Shown here piece by piece: positions 1 to 8,745 of a DNA stretch of 64,000 nt; position 1 is the stretch's first letter, and each line of letters opens with the position of its first letter. The stretch covers positions 1-64,000 of the forward strand of contig CAWCVL010000006.1 in assembly GCA_963798985.1 (NCBI GenBank), in the 5' to 3' direction. A model generated the notes under the pieces. It was given only the letters and a program-made list of their open reading frames with translations, was not told the DNA's origin and searched no databases. Source of the DNA: JACCTU01 sp963798985 (GTDB lineage Bacteria > Actinomycetota > Thermoleophilia > Gaiellales > Gaiellaceae). The translations under genes and the position numbers were made by a program.

Positions 1-218
1 GGGAGGGGCTCCTGAGCGAGGCGGGCCTCGCGTGTAGTAGGCGGCGCGGCCGACGGGGCTGACGGGCTCCGCGCTGGAACTCCTGTACACACGACATCTC
101 GCGGGCGGTCCTGGCGCCCTCGGATCCCCAGAAGTTTGGGCAGCGCTCGCTGTGCTTGGCTGGTCGCTGCCATCGCGCGCGTGAACTCCGCCGAGGTCTG
201 TCCCCGCTCTCCGCAGGC
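1..218. other. Window edge with no recognisable gene
   Basis: No reading frame here looks like a real protein and no tRNA-like cloverleaf was recognised. The stretch lies downstream of the minus-strand membrane protein that ends at 219. It may hold the 3' end of a gene outside the window. Confidence 0.4.
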
Positions 219-611
219 TCAGCCGATAAGAGCGAGTACGACGGCGGCGGCGACGGCTAGGGCCGCGAGCACCAGCGCAGCGGTTCCCTTCCCCGCTTCG
301 GAGCCGCTCTCGCGAGCGGTGAGGCCGAGGAAGGCCGCCGCGGCGGCGATCGGCGTCGGGAGGCCGAGCCAGAACACCACGATCGAGACGACGGCGAGGA
401 TCCCGAGGACCAGGCCACCGAGTCCGGGCCGTTTTATGCGCGGGACGATCACCCAGAACAGCACGATCGCGACGGCAATTGCGATCGCGCTCGCGATGAG
501 GACGTAACTCCAGTCGTACTCCTCACCATCATCACCGCCGGACGCGCCGATCGCGAGCAGCACGGTGGCGAGCACGACCGATGCCGCTGCGAAGCCCGTG
601 CGTCTGTCCAC
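219..611 (-). CDS. Small four-helix membrane protein of unknown function
   Basis: The 130-residue product is almost entirely hydrophobic. Helices are visible at about residues 7-24, 33-57, 62-98 (possibly two) and 108-130. A charged DDGEEYDW stretch follows helix 1, and a Lys/Glu-rich loop precedes the last helix. The pattern LGGLVLGILAVVS resembles small uncharacterised actinobacterial membrane proteins. I cannot name a function. It stands alone on the minus strand; a perfect inverted repeat lies about 50 bases upstream of its start. Confidence 0.7.
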   Translation of the reverse strand: MDRRTGFAAASVVLATVLLAIGASGGDDGEEYDWSYVLIASAIAIAVAIVLFWVIVPRIKRPGLGGLVLGILAVVSIVVFWLGLPTPIAAAAAFLGLTARESGSEAGKGTAALVLAALAVAAAVVLALIG

Positions 612-662
612 GGGACGAAGCTAACACGCTGAACGCTCAGCGCGGGGCAGCGACCGCCCCTC

Positions 663-694
663 ACCCCGATCCCGACGACGGCCGGGATCGGGGT
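663..694. terminator. Perfect 12-bp inverted repeat (stem-loop)
   Basis: ACCCCGATCCCG (663-674) pairs perfectly with CGGGATCGGGGT (683-694) around an 8-base loop. There is no T-run on either side, so it is at best a non-canonical terminator for transcripts arriving from the broken region at 777-1086 (minus strand) or an operator-like palindrome for the gene starting at 611. Confidence 0.4.
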
Positions 695-776
695 CAGTTC
701 TGTCACGTTCAGCTACTGGTGTTGTTGCGCGGTCGATGTTGTCAGATGAGGTTACAATGGTACAAAGTTGCGATCG

Positions 777-1086
777 TCACAAGCCTACCCAGGTGAGGGT
801 GGAGCTCGCGTCGAAGGCGCCGCGCGCCGACGTGACCCCGATGACGGCGACGCCTACCTGCTCAACGCGCGGGTCACCCCAGTCCGGTGCGCTCGTTCTT
901 CTCGATGATGACGGCGTTCCCATTTGCGGTAATACCGAACAGGAAGGGTAAGTACAACGTTCCGCCCTTCGAATTGACCGTCTCCGGGCCCAACGTCAGA
1001 TAGTCGAAATCGACGCCGATCACAGCGTTGCATCCGAGCGCGTATGCAGCTTCTTTTAGCTCGCGTAAAGCCCTGGAAGAAAGAGG
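777..1086 (-). pseudogene. YbjQ-like (heavy-metal-binding/UPF0145) C-terminal fragment, broken
   Basis: One minus-strand frame (stop at 874) reads RALRELKEAAYALG then NAVIGVDFDY and ends near ANGNAVIIEKN. This is the conserved core of YbjQ-family proteins, which assemble into pentamers and are of uncertain function. The N-terminal half of the family is not readable in this frame upstream of 1086. A second protein-like stretch (VAVIGVTSARGAFDASS) lies in another frame and stops at 777. Both look like remains of one gene disrupted by frameshifts or decay. It could also be an intact gene garbled by sequencing indels. Confidence 0.45.
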
Positions 1087-1185
1087 TGTACGAGGGCGGC
1101 GAGGAGTGGATCGGGCGCGGTTCGTAGCTCGACTTCGAGGTCGAGGTGCGCAGGGCAGGAACGAGCAACGTGCTACACATGGTCC

Positions 1186-1452
1186 GTGATCGCCTGTCCT
1201 GAATGCGGCTGGTTCGCCGAGATCGCTCGGCGCTCGGTCGAGGATGTTGTCTGGGCGGAGCACGTACGCGATGGCTTTTGCGCCGACGCGCTCCCTGTTC
1301 GCGGCCCGGCCCGAAAGCGCGTCATGTGCATCAAGGGCCACGCCGTCGACGACCCGTTCGGCATCTGCTGGGAGTGCGCGCGCCTCAAGCAGGAAGCACA
1401 TGGGCAACGCGCCCGGATGCATCCGAGGTCACGGCCGTTCGCGCGCGCCTAG
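1186..1452 (+). CDS. Putative small zinc-ribbon protein
   Basis: An 88-residue frame with a GTG start has three paired metal-ligand motifs: CPECG at residues 4-8, CIKGH near 48-52 and CWECA near 62-66. That spacing suggests one or two zinc knuckles. The Arg-rich C-terminus is less protein-like, so the true end may differ if an indel is present. The CxxGH motif also occurs in the small protein at 37341-37547. The opposite strand is open too, but is less convincing. Function unknown. Confidence 0.45.
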   Translation: MIACPECGWFAEIARRSVEDVVWAEHVRDGFCADALPVRGPARKRVMCIKGHAVDDPFGICWECARLKQEAHGQRARMHPRSRPFARA

Positions 1453-1498
1453 CGCGCCGCGCAGCTACAGATCCCCGGCTTTCCGCTACAACGAGACG

Positions 1499-2383
1499 GT
1501 GAGCGACTACCGGCAAGAGGAACGTGAGGACACCGTGGACTGGGCGGCGCGGTCCCGCGCGGCCGAGGAGGAGTACAACCTCTCGCAGCTCCGCGGCTAC
1601 GAGCCGGTGCATCCGGAGCCGGCCTGGCGCTCCGTCGCGCGCAAGCTGTGGGTTCCGATTGCGTTCTTCGGCGCGCTCTTCTGGAAGTTCAAGGCCGCCG
1701 TCTTCGTCGTCTTCAAGTTCAAGTTCGTCGGCACGGCGCTCTCGGGGCTCGTCTCGATCGGGGCATACGCCCTCCTCTGGAGCTGGTGGTTCGCGGTCGG
1801 ACTCGTCGTGCTGCTCTTCATCCACGAGATGGGCCACGTGCTCGAGGCGAAGCGACAGGGACTCCCGGTGAGCGCGCCGATGTTCATCCCGTTCCTCGGT
1901 GCTCTGATCACGCTGAAGCAGCTCCCGGACGACGTGTGGCGCGAGGCGCGGGTCGCGCTGGCAGGGCCGATCGTCGGCACGCTCGGCGCATGCGCGTTCT
2001 GGGCGATCGGCGCGGCGACCGACCGCGACTTCTTCACCGCGATGGCCTACGTCGGGTTCTTCCTGAACCTCTTCAACCTGCTCCCGATCGTGCCGCTCGA
2101 CGGCGGTCGGGCGGTCGCGGCGCTCCACCCCGCGTTCTGGCTCGTCGGGCTCGCGGGCCTCGTCGCCCTGATGATCGTCGCGCCGAACCCGATCCTGATC
2201 CTGATCCTGATCATCGGCGCGATGGAGCTCTGGAACCGGTGGCGCCACCGCGGCAGCGAGGAGGCGCAGGCGTACTACACGATCTCGCGCGGGCAGCGCC
2301 TCGCCGTCGCGGTCGTCTACCTCGGTCTCGCCGCGTTCCTGGTGCTCGCGATGGGCGCGACGCACATCGAGCGCGACCTTTAA
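1499..2383 (+). CDS. M50-family (site-2-type) membrane metalloprotease
   Basis: The 294-residue protein has the zinc protease signature HEMGH at about residues 109-113, inside a membrane segment. The second family motif, NLLPIVPLDGG (the Asp ligand), is at about 193-203. Helices lie at roughly 51-62, 78-108, 155-172, 178-198 and 205-230, with one near the C-terminus. The first 45 residues are charged and probably cytoplasmic. I chose GTG at 1499 because the preceding in-frame stretch is Arg/Ser-rich shadow sequence. Family members cleave transmembrane substrates or are uncharacterised housekeeping proteins. The stop touches the next start directly, so the two genes are probably cotranscribed. 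Confidence 0.85.
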   Translation: MSDYRQEEREDTVDWAARSRAAEEEYNLSQLRGYEPVHPEPAWRSVARKLWVPIAFFGALFWKFKAAVFVVFKFKFVGTALSGLVSIGAYALLWSWWFAVGLVVLLFIHEMGHVLEAKRQGLPVSAPMFIPFLGALITLKQLPDDVWREARVALAGPIVGTLGACAFWAIGAATDRDFFTAMAYVGFFLNLFNLLPIVPLDGGRAVAALHPAFWLVGLAGLVALMIVAPNPILILILIIGAMELWNRWRHRGSEEAQAYYTISRGQRLAVAVVYLGLAAFLVLAMGATHIERDL

Positions 2384-3085
2384 GTGGACGACCGCCGCAT
2401 CCTCGAGAGCGTCGACGGGGACCTCCACGCGAGCGTCGTCGCCATCGCGCGGGAGTTCGAGCGCGGCTTCGAGGCGGTGCAGCGAATCCCGTTGCCGGCG
2501 GTGACGATTTTTGGCTCGGCTCGTGTGCGGGACGATCACCCGGCGTACGTCGCCGCTCGCAAGACCGGACGACTCTTCGCCGAGGCCGGCTGGTCGGTGA
2601 TCACCGGTGGAGGGCCAGGGGTGATGGAGGCCGCGAACCGGGGCGCCAAGGAGGGCGGCGGGTTCTCGGTCGGCTTCAACATCGATCTCCCGCACGAGCA
2701 GCACACGAACCCGTATCTCGACATCGATGTCACGTTCGACCACTTCTACGCGCGCAAGGTCTGCTTCGTGAAGCCCGCCCACGGGTTCGTGATCTTCCCG
2801 GGCGGCTTCGGGACGATGGACGAGCTCTTCGAGGCCCTCACGCTGATCCAGACCGACAAGGTGCTCGACTTCCCGGTCGTCCTGTTCGACTCGGACTTCT
2901 GGGAGGAGCTTCTGCACTTCGTACGGGCCGAGCTGCTCGCGAAAAAGCTCGTCTCGCCCGACGACGTGGAGCTCCTGCACGTCACCGACGATCCCGCTGA
3001 GGCGGTGCAGCTCGTTCACGACAGCTACGAGAGACGCGGTGCCGCCCATCTCACCTCGACACCGGAAAAAGCGGACGCGGAGTAG
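2384..3085 (+). CDS. LOG-family protein (nucleotide 5'-monophosphate phosphoribohydrolase-like)
   Basis: The 233-residue Rossmann-type protein carries GGGPGVMEA at about residues 75-83 and PGGFGTMDE at 139-147, the two motifs of the LOG/TIGR00730 family once mislabelled lysine decarboxylases. Family members hydrolyse nucleoside 5'-monophosphates, releasing the base (cytokinin activation in plants). The bacterial role is less clear. The GTG start follows the TAA of the protease gene with no gap, so translation is probably coupled. A Lys/Arg-rich stretch after the last helix closes the protein. Confidence 0.88.
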   Translation: MDDRRILESVDGDLHASVVAIAREFERGFEAVQRIPLPAVTIFGSARVRDDHPAYVAARKTGRLFAEAGWSVITGGGPGVMEAANRGAKEGGGFSVGFNIDLPHEQHTNPYLDIDVTFDHFYARKVCFVKPAHGFVIFPGGFGTMDELFEALTLIQTDKVLDFPVVLFDSDFWEELLHFVRAELLAKKLVSPDDVELLHVTDDPAEAVQLVHDSYERRGAAHLTSTPEKADAE

Positions 3086-4855
3086 CTACTCCGGCGCCGG
3101 AAGCGTGAAGTCGATGCGCGGTGGGTTGGTTCCCGGGCCGTAGACGACCGTTGGGCCGACCGGGATGTAGCGACTCGGGAAGGCGTCCTTCCGGAGCACC
3201 TTGTCGCCCTGGAAGACGGTGCGGTTGACCGTCACGTCGAACCCACTCTGGTTCGAGCCGCTCGAGGTGCGAATCGACCCGCGCGGCGCGTACGGGTCGT
3301 ACGCGTAGCTGGTCGCCGGCGGGCGCCAGTTCGTCTGCGGGCTCGTCGTCGACACGACGCGCCGGCCGGCCGGCGTGCCGTAGAAGGTGAAGGTGAGCGT
3401 CGAGCTCGTGTACGACGACTTGATCCAGATGGCATGCCCGAGGTCGTTCTTGAACACGAGGTCGGGGCCGCCCCAGGAGACCGTCGCGTCGCGACCGAGC
3501 GGGTAGTGGCTGATGTAGAAGCTGTGGTTGTACCGGCGCACGATCGGCAGCCCGAGCTCGAACGCGTTGTTGAAGAGCGTCGTCGCGGTCTGGCACACGC
3601 CGCCGCCGATCGACGGCAGCAGTAGCGAGCCGACGATCATCTGTCCTTCGCGGAACCCGCGCTCTGCGGTGCGCTGCCCGACGACACCGTTGAAGGAGAA
3701 GGTCTTGCCGGGCTCGATGATCGTCCCGTCGATGTAGTCGGCCATCAGCTGCACGTTCCAGATGCGGTTCGACGACGAGACGCCCATGTCCGTCGTGAAC
3801 GACGAGATCTTGCGCTTGATCCCGAACGCGCTCAGTTGCTCCGCCGTGACCGCTGCCGGAATCTCGCCGACGCGTACCTCCGCAATGCGGCGGTCGGGCG
3901 AGTACGCCGCGGCTGTCACCGCAGCGAGGGCGCCGTCAACGTCGAGGCCGATTCCCGACTTGTCGGGGACGACTCGGACGAAGTTGCCGACCACCTCGAA
4001 CCGAGCATTGACCGGCCGCTGGTTGTACTTGCCGATCGCCGGGCCGAGGACGCGCGCGAGCCGTGCCTGGTCGAAGGTCACGAGGAAGTCACCGGAACGC
4101 TTCTCGAACTCGACCAGACGGGCGAGCTCGTGCGGTGCGAGCGTCCTGAGCGGGCGTCCCTCGAAGAACACGTAGACGGGGGTACCGACGACGTCGCGCG
4201 CGAGGTCCGCAGCGCGCTCTGCGTTCGCGGTCGAGTAGCGCGCCTTCGCGGGAACGAAGCGCGCGGTCACGGCGCCGCCGTCGAACGTCGCGCCGCGAAC
4301 GTCCGCGAGCAGGCGGGCAGCGTCCAGCCTGAGGCCGTCACGACTCGGTGTCACGGTGGGCTCGGCGCCGTCGATGGCGACGGTCGCGGCCGTTGCCGAC
4401 TCGCCGCCGGCGCCGCGGATGCGCGCCAGGAGCGCGGCGATCGCCTCGGGGCGCTCGACCAGCACGGGCAAGACCTCGACCTCGCGAAGCCCGACGAGCG
4501 CCGCGACCCGGTCGGGCTCGGTGCGCCGTGACGCGGCGAGGACGGCGTCGGCCGTGGCGGGGCCGTTCAAGGCGTAGAGGTCGGACGGCAGCACGGTGAG
4601 CCGCTGGCCGCCCGCGCGGAGCTCGACCTCCCGGCTGAGGGACGGCAGCACTGCTGCCCGCACAGCCGAGACCGCCTCGGTTCGCCCGACGCCGGACACG
4701 TCGACGCCCGCGACGCTCGTCCCCGGAAGCGCCTCGCCCCGGAAGGAGACCGCGCGGAGATAGGGCGTCACGGCCGCGGCGAGGACCACGGCGACGATGA
4801 CGCTCGAGACCCGCGGCCAGCTCCTCGAAACCGGCCTGGTTGCGAGCTCGGTCAT
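3086..4855 (-). CDS. VanW family protein with peptidoglycan-binding repeats
   Basis: The 589-residue protein begins with a short cytoplasmic tail and a single membrane helix at about 16-35, so it is probably anchored and faces outward. Residues 60-350 hold two repeats of the putative peptidoglycan-binding type that usually precede VanW. The VanW domain follows, with EPGKTFSFN, GGGVCQTATTLFN and HSFYISHYPLGRDATV. Its single conserved Cys is in GGGVCQ. The VanW role in glycopeptide resistance is undefined; a cell-wall function is inferred. It is convergent with the LOG-family gene and divergent from selA, whose start lies 36 bases away. Confidence 0.9.
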   Translation of the reverse strand: MTELATRPVSRSWPRVSSVIVAVVLAAAVTPYLRAVSFRGEALPGTSVAGVDVSGVGRTEAVSAVRAAVLPSLSREVELRAGGQRLTVLPSDLYALNGPATADAVLAASRRTEPDRVAALVGLREVEVLPVLVERPEAIAALLARIRGAGGESATAATVAIDGAEPTVTPSRDGLRLDAARLLADVRGATFDGGAVTARFVPAKARYSTANAERAADLARDVVGTPVYVFFEGRPLRTLAPHELARLVEFEKRSGDFLVTFDQARLARVLGPAIGKYNQRPVNARFEVVGNFVRVVPDKSGIGLDVDGALAAVTAAAYSPDRRIAEVRVGEIPAAVTAEQLSAFGIKRKISSFTTDMGVSSSNRIWNVQLMADYIDGTIIEPGKTFSFNGVVGQRTAERGFREGQMIVGSLLLPSIGGGVCQTATTLFNNAFELGLPIVRRYNHSFYISHYPLGRDATVSWGGPDLVFKNDLGHAIWIKSSYTSSTLTFTFYGTPAGRRVVSTTSPQTNWRPPATSYAYDPYAPRGSIRTSSGSNQSGFDVTVNRTVFQGDKVLRKDAFPSRYIPVGPTVVYGPGTNPPRIDFTLPAPE

Positions 4856-4890
4856 GGGGCGAAAGTAGCAGCGGGGCCTACACTCCGGCC

Positions 4891-6162
4891 GTGCGCCTTC
4901 GTGACCTGCCGTCGGTCGACGAGTTGGCCCGCGACAACGTCGATCCGCTCGCCGTCGAGGCCGCCCGCACCGTGCTCGCTCGGGCTCGGGAGGAGATCCG
5001 GGCAGGCGCCGACCCGGGCGATCTCCGGGTACGCCTCGCCGACGAGCTCGCCGCGGCGCGATCGCCTTCGCTCCGGCGGGTGCTCAACGCGACCGGAGTG
5101 ATCGTTCACACGAACCTCGGCCGCGCACCGCTGGCCGATGCCGCCCTCGACCACGTGCGCGAGGTGACGCGCGGCTACTCGAACCTCGAGTTCGACCTGA
5201 CGACGGGGTCGCGCGGGTCGCGCCAGGACCACGTCGCGCGAATCCTTCGGCGACTGACCGGCGCGGAGGCCGCGCTCGTCGTCAACAACAACGCGGCGGC
5301 CGTGCTGCTCGCGCTCGCGGCGCTCGCGGAGGGTCGCGAGGTGATCGTCTCGCGCGGCGAGCTGATCGAGATCGGCGACGGCTTCCGCATCCCCGACGTG
5401 CTCGCGCGCTCGGGCGCGCGCCTGGTCGAGGTCGGCACGACGAACCGCACGCGCGCGGCGGACTACGAGCGAGCGATCGGCCCCGAGACCTCGCTTCTGC
5501 TCCGCGTGCACCAGTCGAACTTCCGCGTCGTCGGCTTCACCGAACAGCCGCGCATCGAAGAGCTCGCGGCGGTCGCACGGCGACACAAGCTGCCGCTCGT
5601 CGACGACCTCGGGTCCGGCGTGTTGGGCACCGTGACCGACGAGCCGTCCGCGCGCGAGGCGCTCGCCGCAGGAGCGGACCTTGTTTGCTTCAGCGGCGAC
5701 AAGCTCCTCGGAGGCCCGCAGGCGGGGATCGTCGCCGGCCGCGCCGATCTCGTCGAGTGCTTGCGTCGGCATCCGCTGCAGCGCGCGCTTCGGGCCGACA
5801 AGCTGACGATCGCCGCCCTCGAGGGAACCCTGCAGCTACACCTGGACGCGCCCGAGCGCATCCCGGCGCTCCGCATGCTGCGCGAGCCGGCGACCGCCGT
5901 GCGCAGGCGCGCGGAGCGCCTTGCGGCGGCGGTCGAGGGCACGGTCGAGGAAACCGTCGCCCGCGTCGGAGGCGGCGCGCTGCCGCTCGCAGAGCTGCCG
6001 AGCTTCGCCTGCGCGGTCGAGGAGGCGCTCGTCGTCCCGCTCCGTACGGGCACGCCGCCTGTCGTCGGGATCGTGCGCGACGGCCGGCTGCTCCTCGACT
6101 GCCGCACGCTCGACGACGACGAGGTCGACGAGGTGGCCGCGGCGGTGCGCGCCGCGCGCTGA
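4891..6162 (+). CDS. selA: L-seryl-tRNA(Sec) selenium transferase (selenocysteine synthase)
   Basis: SelA converts seryl-tRNA(Sec) to selenocysteinyl-tRNA(Sec) using selenophosphate and PLP. The 423-residue protein shows the family N-terminus LRDLPSVDEL, the LNATGVIVHTNLGRAPL block, NSNLEFDL-like YSNLEFDL, and the PLP motif FSGDKLLGGPQAG with the Schiff-base lysine at about residue 271. GTG at 4891 was chosen because it places LRDLPSVDEL at the N-terminus; an upstream ATG at 4840 would overlap the VanW gene and add unrelated residues. The stop overlaps the selB start as TGATG-like ATGA, so the pair is an operon. Confidence 0.96.
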   Translation: MRLRDLPSVDELARDNVDPLAVEAARTVLARAREEIRAGADPGDLRVRLADELAAARSPSLRRVLNATGVIVHTNLGRAPLADAALDHVREVTRGYSNLEFDLTTGSRGSRQDHVARILRRLTGAEAALVVNNNAAAVLLALAALAEGREVIVSRGELIEIGDGFRIPDVLARSGARLVEVGTTNRTRAADYERAIGPETSLLLRVHQSNFRVVGFTEQPRIEELAAVARRHKLPLVDDLGSGVLGTVTDEPSAREALAAGADLVCFSGDKLLGGPQAGIVAGRADLVECLRRHPLQRALRADKLTIAALEGTLQLHLDAPERIPALRMLREPATAVRRRAERLAAAVEGTVEETVARVGGGALPLAELPSFACAVEEALVVPLRTGTPPVVGIVRDGRLLLDCRTLDDDEVDEVAAAVRAAR

Positions 6163-7823
6163 TGGCGCTCACGGTCGGGACCGCGGGTCACATCGACCAC
6201 GGCAAGACGTGGCTCGTGCGGGCGCTGACCGGCAAGGACACCGACCGCCTACCGGAGGAGCGCGAGCGCGGGATCTCGATCGAGCTCGGCTACGCCCCGC
6301 TCGAGCTCCCGGACGGCACTCGACTGTCGCTCGTGGACGTCCCCGGGCATGAGCGGTTCGTCCGCACGATGGTCGCCGGCGCGACCGGGATCGACCTGTT
6401 CCTGCTCGTGGTCGACGCGGGCGAGGGCGCGCGGCCACAGACGCACGAGCACCTCGCGATCCTGCGACTGCTCGGGGTCGAGCGCGGCGTCGTCGCCGTC
6501 ACGAAGTCGGATTCGGTGGACGCCGACGCGCTCGAACTGGCGGTCGCCGAGGCGCGCGAGCTCGTGCCAGGCGCGCCGGTCGTGCCCGTGAGCGCGAAGA
6601 CAGGCGACGGCCTCGACGAGCTCCGCGAAGCACTCGCCGGGGCGGTGGAGTTAGTGGCTCAGAGCCACAAAGTCGGCCCGACCCGGCTCTACATCGACCG
6701 CGTCTTCACGCTCCAGGGGGTCGGCACGGTGGTGACCGGCACGCTCTGGTCCGGGTCGATCGGAGCGGGCGACCGGCTGCGAGTCGAGCCCGCAGGGCTC
6801 GACGTGCGCGTCCGAACCGTGCAGGTGCACGACCGTGACGTCGAGCGCGCGGACGCGGGCCAGCGCGTCGCTGTGAACCTCCCCGGAGTCGAGCGGCACG
6901 AGCTCGGGCGCGGCGATGCGCTCGTCACCCCGGACGCGTTCGTCACGAGCTACCGGCTCGACGTGCGGCTCGAAGCGATCGTCGACGTTCCGGCGGCGGT
7001 CAGCGTGCACCACGGCACCTCGCAGCTCGCGGCGCGAATCGTCCGCGCAGACGAGTCGCGCGCGCAACTCCGGCTCGCCGCGCCCGTCGTCGCCGCCCGC
7101 GGCGACCGGTTCGTGCTTCGCTCCGAGACCACCCTCGGAGGCGGCGTCGTGCTCGACCCCGCGCCTCCGCGTCACGTCGATGCCGAGCGGCTCGCAGTCG
7201 TCGAGGTGGGAGACGCCAGCGCGTTCGTTCACGAGCCGGTCCCGGCGCGCGCGCTCGAGGTGCGCGGCTTCACGTTCGGGTCACTCGCCCGGGCAGACGG
7301 CTGGGTGTTCGCACCCGAGTGGCTCGAAGACCTCCGCGGCGAGCTCCGCCGCCGGATCGCAGAGACCGACCCGATCGACCCGGGGGTCGCGCCGCCGTCG
7401 GCGCCGTGGGCGGTCGCAGTCGTGCCGCTGCTGGGGCTCGAGCGACGTGGCGCGAAGCTCTACGAGCCCGGGGCGGCGGCGGTCGTCGACGAGCACGCGG
7501 CAGCCGAGCTCGAAAGCGCGCTCGAGCTCGCGGGGTACGAACCGGTCGAGGTCGAGCGTGCGCTCGCCGGCGTCCTCGAAGCGAACGGCCGCCTCGTCAT
7601 CGTCGGCGATGGCTCGGCGATCGGACGCGCCGCGTACGTGAGCGCGCGAGACGCGCTCGTCGCCGAGTGCGAGGTCGCGGGCTCGATCACGCTCGCGCGC
7701 TTTCGCGACCTGCTCGGCAGCTCGCGCCGGCCGGCGCAGCTCTTGCTCGAACGGTTCGACGCCGACGGGCTGACGCGCCGCGTCGGCGACGCGCGCGTCC
7801 TGCGTCGCAGCGCTAGACCCTGA
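6162..7823 (+). CDS. selB: Selenocysteine-specific elongation factor
   Basis: SelB delivers selenocysteinyl-tRNA to UGA codons marked by a SECIS hairpin. The GTPase domain has GHIDHGKT at 9-16, the switch II motif DVPGH at 59-63 and TKSD at 114-117. Beta-barrel domains 2 and 3 follow to about residue 340. The C-terminal third has winged-helix features, ending with SITLARFRDLLGSSRR, the SelB-type last wing that binds SECIS RNA. At 553 residues it is slightly shorter than E. coli SelB. It overlaps selA by one base. Neither selC nor selD nor a selenoprotein gene was recognised in the window. Confidence 0.96.
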   Translation: MALTVGTAGHIDHGKTWLVRALTGKDTDRLPEERERGISIELGYAPLELPDGTRLSLVDVPGHERFVRTMVAGATGIDLFLLVVDAGEGARPQTHEHLAILRLLGVERGVVAVTKSDSVDADALELAVAEARELVPGAPVVPVSAKTGDGLDELREALAGAVELVAQSHKVGPTRLYIDRVFTLQGVGTVVTGTLWSGSIGAGDRLRVEPAGLDVRVRTVQVHDRDVERADAGQRVAVNLPGVERHELGRGDALVTPDAFVTSYRLDVRLEAIVDVPAAVSVHHGTSQLAARIVRADESRAQLRLAAPVVAARGDRFVLRSETTLGGGVVLDPAPPRHVDAERLAVVEVGDASAFVHEPVPARALEVRGFTFGSLARADGWVFAPEWLEDLRGELRRRIAETDPIDPGVAPPSAPWAVAVVPLLGLERRGAKLYEPGAAAVVDEHAAAELESALELAGYEPVEVERALAGVLEANGRLVIVGDGSAIGRAAYVSARDALVAECEVAGSITLARFRDLLGSSRRPAQLLLERFDADGLTRRVGDARVLRRSARP

Positions 7824-7825
7824 AT

Positions 7826-8743
7826 TCAGGCTCCGGTTCTCAGCTCGAAGTGAAGCAACTCGGGCCGGTTGTAATGGCCCGCGGGGTCGAAACGCTGGCG
7901 CTCCTCGTACAACCGGTCCGCCTCGAGATCTGCGTAGAGAACACCCTCTTCGCCGTAGAGCGGCCCCGCGAGGTAGCCGCCGTCCGGCCCGAGCACCGCG
8001 CTGCCGCCGCGACCGAGCAGGTCGTCCCCGTCGAGCAGGTCGCGGAGCGGGAAGTCGTCCGGGTACGACTCGGCACGCTGGAAGTGGGACGGCGCAACGA
8101 CGAACGCGCGCGACTCGCGAGCGATGTGCACGAGCGTCGCCTGCCAGAGGTCGCCGTCGTCGGCGGTCGACGCGATGTAGATCTCGACACCCGACTCGTA
8201 GAGTGAGAAGCGCGCAAGCGGCATGTAGTTCTCCCAGCAGATCAGCCCGCCGAGCCGGCCGAGCGACGTCTCGAATGCGCGCAGCCCACGACCGTCACCC
8301 TGACCCCAGACGAGCCGCTCGTGGTTCGTCGGCACGAGCTTCCGGTGATGCTCGGCGAGCGTGCCGTCGGGCGCGTGGTAGAGGAGCGAGTTGTAGATCG
8401 TGCCCGGCTTCTCGGGGTCGACCTCGTTCACGCCCGTCACGAGCCAGACGCCGTGCTCGCGCGCGATCTCGCCGAGCCGACGCTCGGCGTCGCTCGGCAC
8501 CTCGAGCGACTCGCGCCGCAGGAGCGCGAACGCTTCCTTCGCGCGCGGGTCGGCCCAACCGGCAAGCGCCCGCGCCCAGCGTGACGACGGGTAGGCGGGG
8601 ATGAACGTCTCGGGGAAGACGACGAGTTGCGCACCGTTTTGCGCAGCCTCGGCGGTGAAGCGCGCGAGCTTCTCGATCGTCGCGTCGCGGTCGAGAATCA
8701 CGGGCTCGACCTGCACGCAGGCGACGCGGACGCTCGGTTGCAT
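7826..8743 (-). CDS. Nitrilase / carbon-nitrogen hydrolase
   Basis: The 305-residue protein has the full catalytic set of the nitrilase superfamily: Glu45 in FPETF, Lys135 in HHRKLVPT and Cys169 in ICWENYMPL. The CWENYMPL sequence and the HHRKLVPTNHER block match branch-1 nitrilases, which hydrolyse organic nitriles to acids, better than amidases or ureidopropionases. The substrate cannot be told from sequence. It lies at the 3' end of a minus-strand run with MOSC, hyuB, hyuA and a GMC oxidoreductase, and faces selB tail to tail across 2 bases. Confidence 0.9.
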   Translation of the reverse strand: MQPSVRVACVQVEPVILDRDATIEKLARFTAEAAQNGAQLVVFPETFIPAYPSSRWARALAGWADPRAKEAFALLRRESLEVPSDAERRLGEIAREHGVWLVTGVNEVDPEKPGTIYNSLLYHAPDGTLAEHHRKLVPTNHERLVWGQGDGRGLRAFETSLGRLGGLICWENYMPLARFSLYESGVEIYIASTADDGDLWQATLVHIARESRAFVVAPSHFQRAESYPDDFPLRDLLDGDDLLGRGGSAVLGPDGGYLAGPLYGEEGVLYADLEADRLYEERQRFDPAGHYNRPELLHFELRTGA

Positions 8744-8745
8744 CG

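Noticed and set aside
1..135. Possible selC tRNA near the window start or near selAB
   Set aside because: No GTTCGA T-loop, long variable arm or TCA anticodon arrangement could be built.
449..706. Cys- and Arg-rich frames overlapping the small membrane protein
   Set aside because: Composition is that of shadow frames, with no ribosome site and strong overlap with a better gene.
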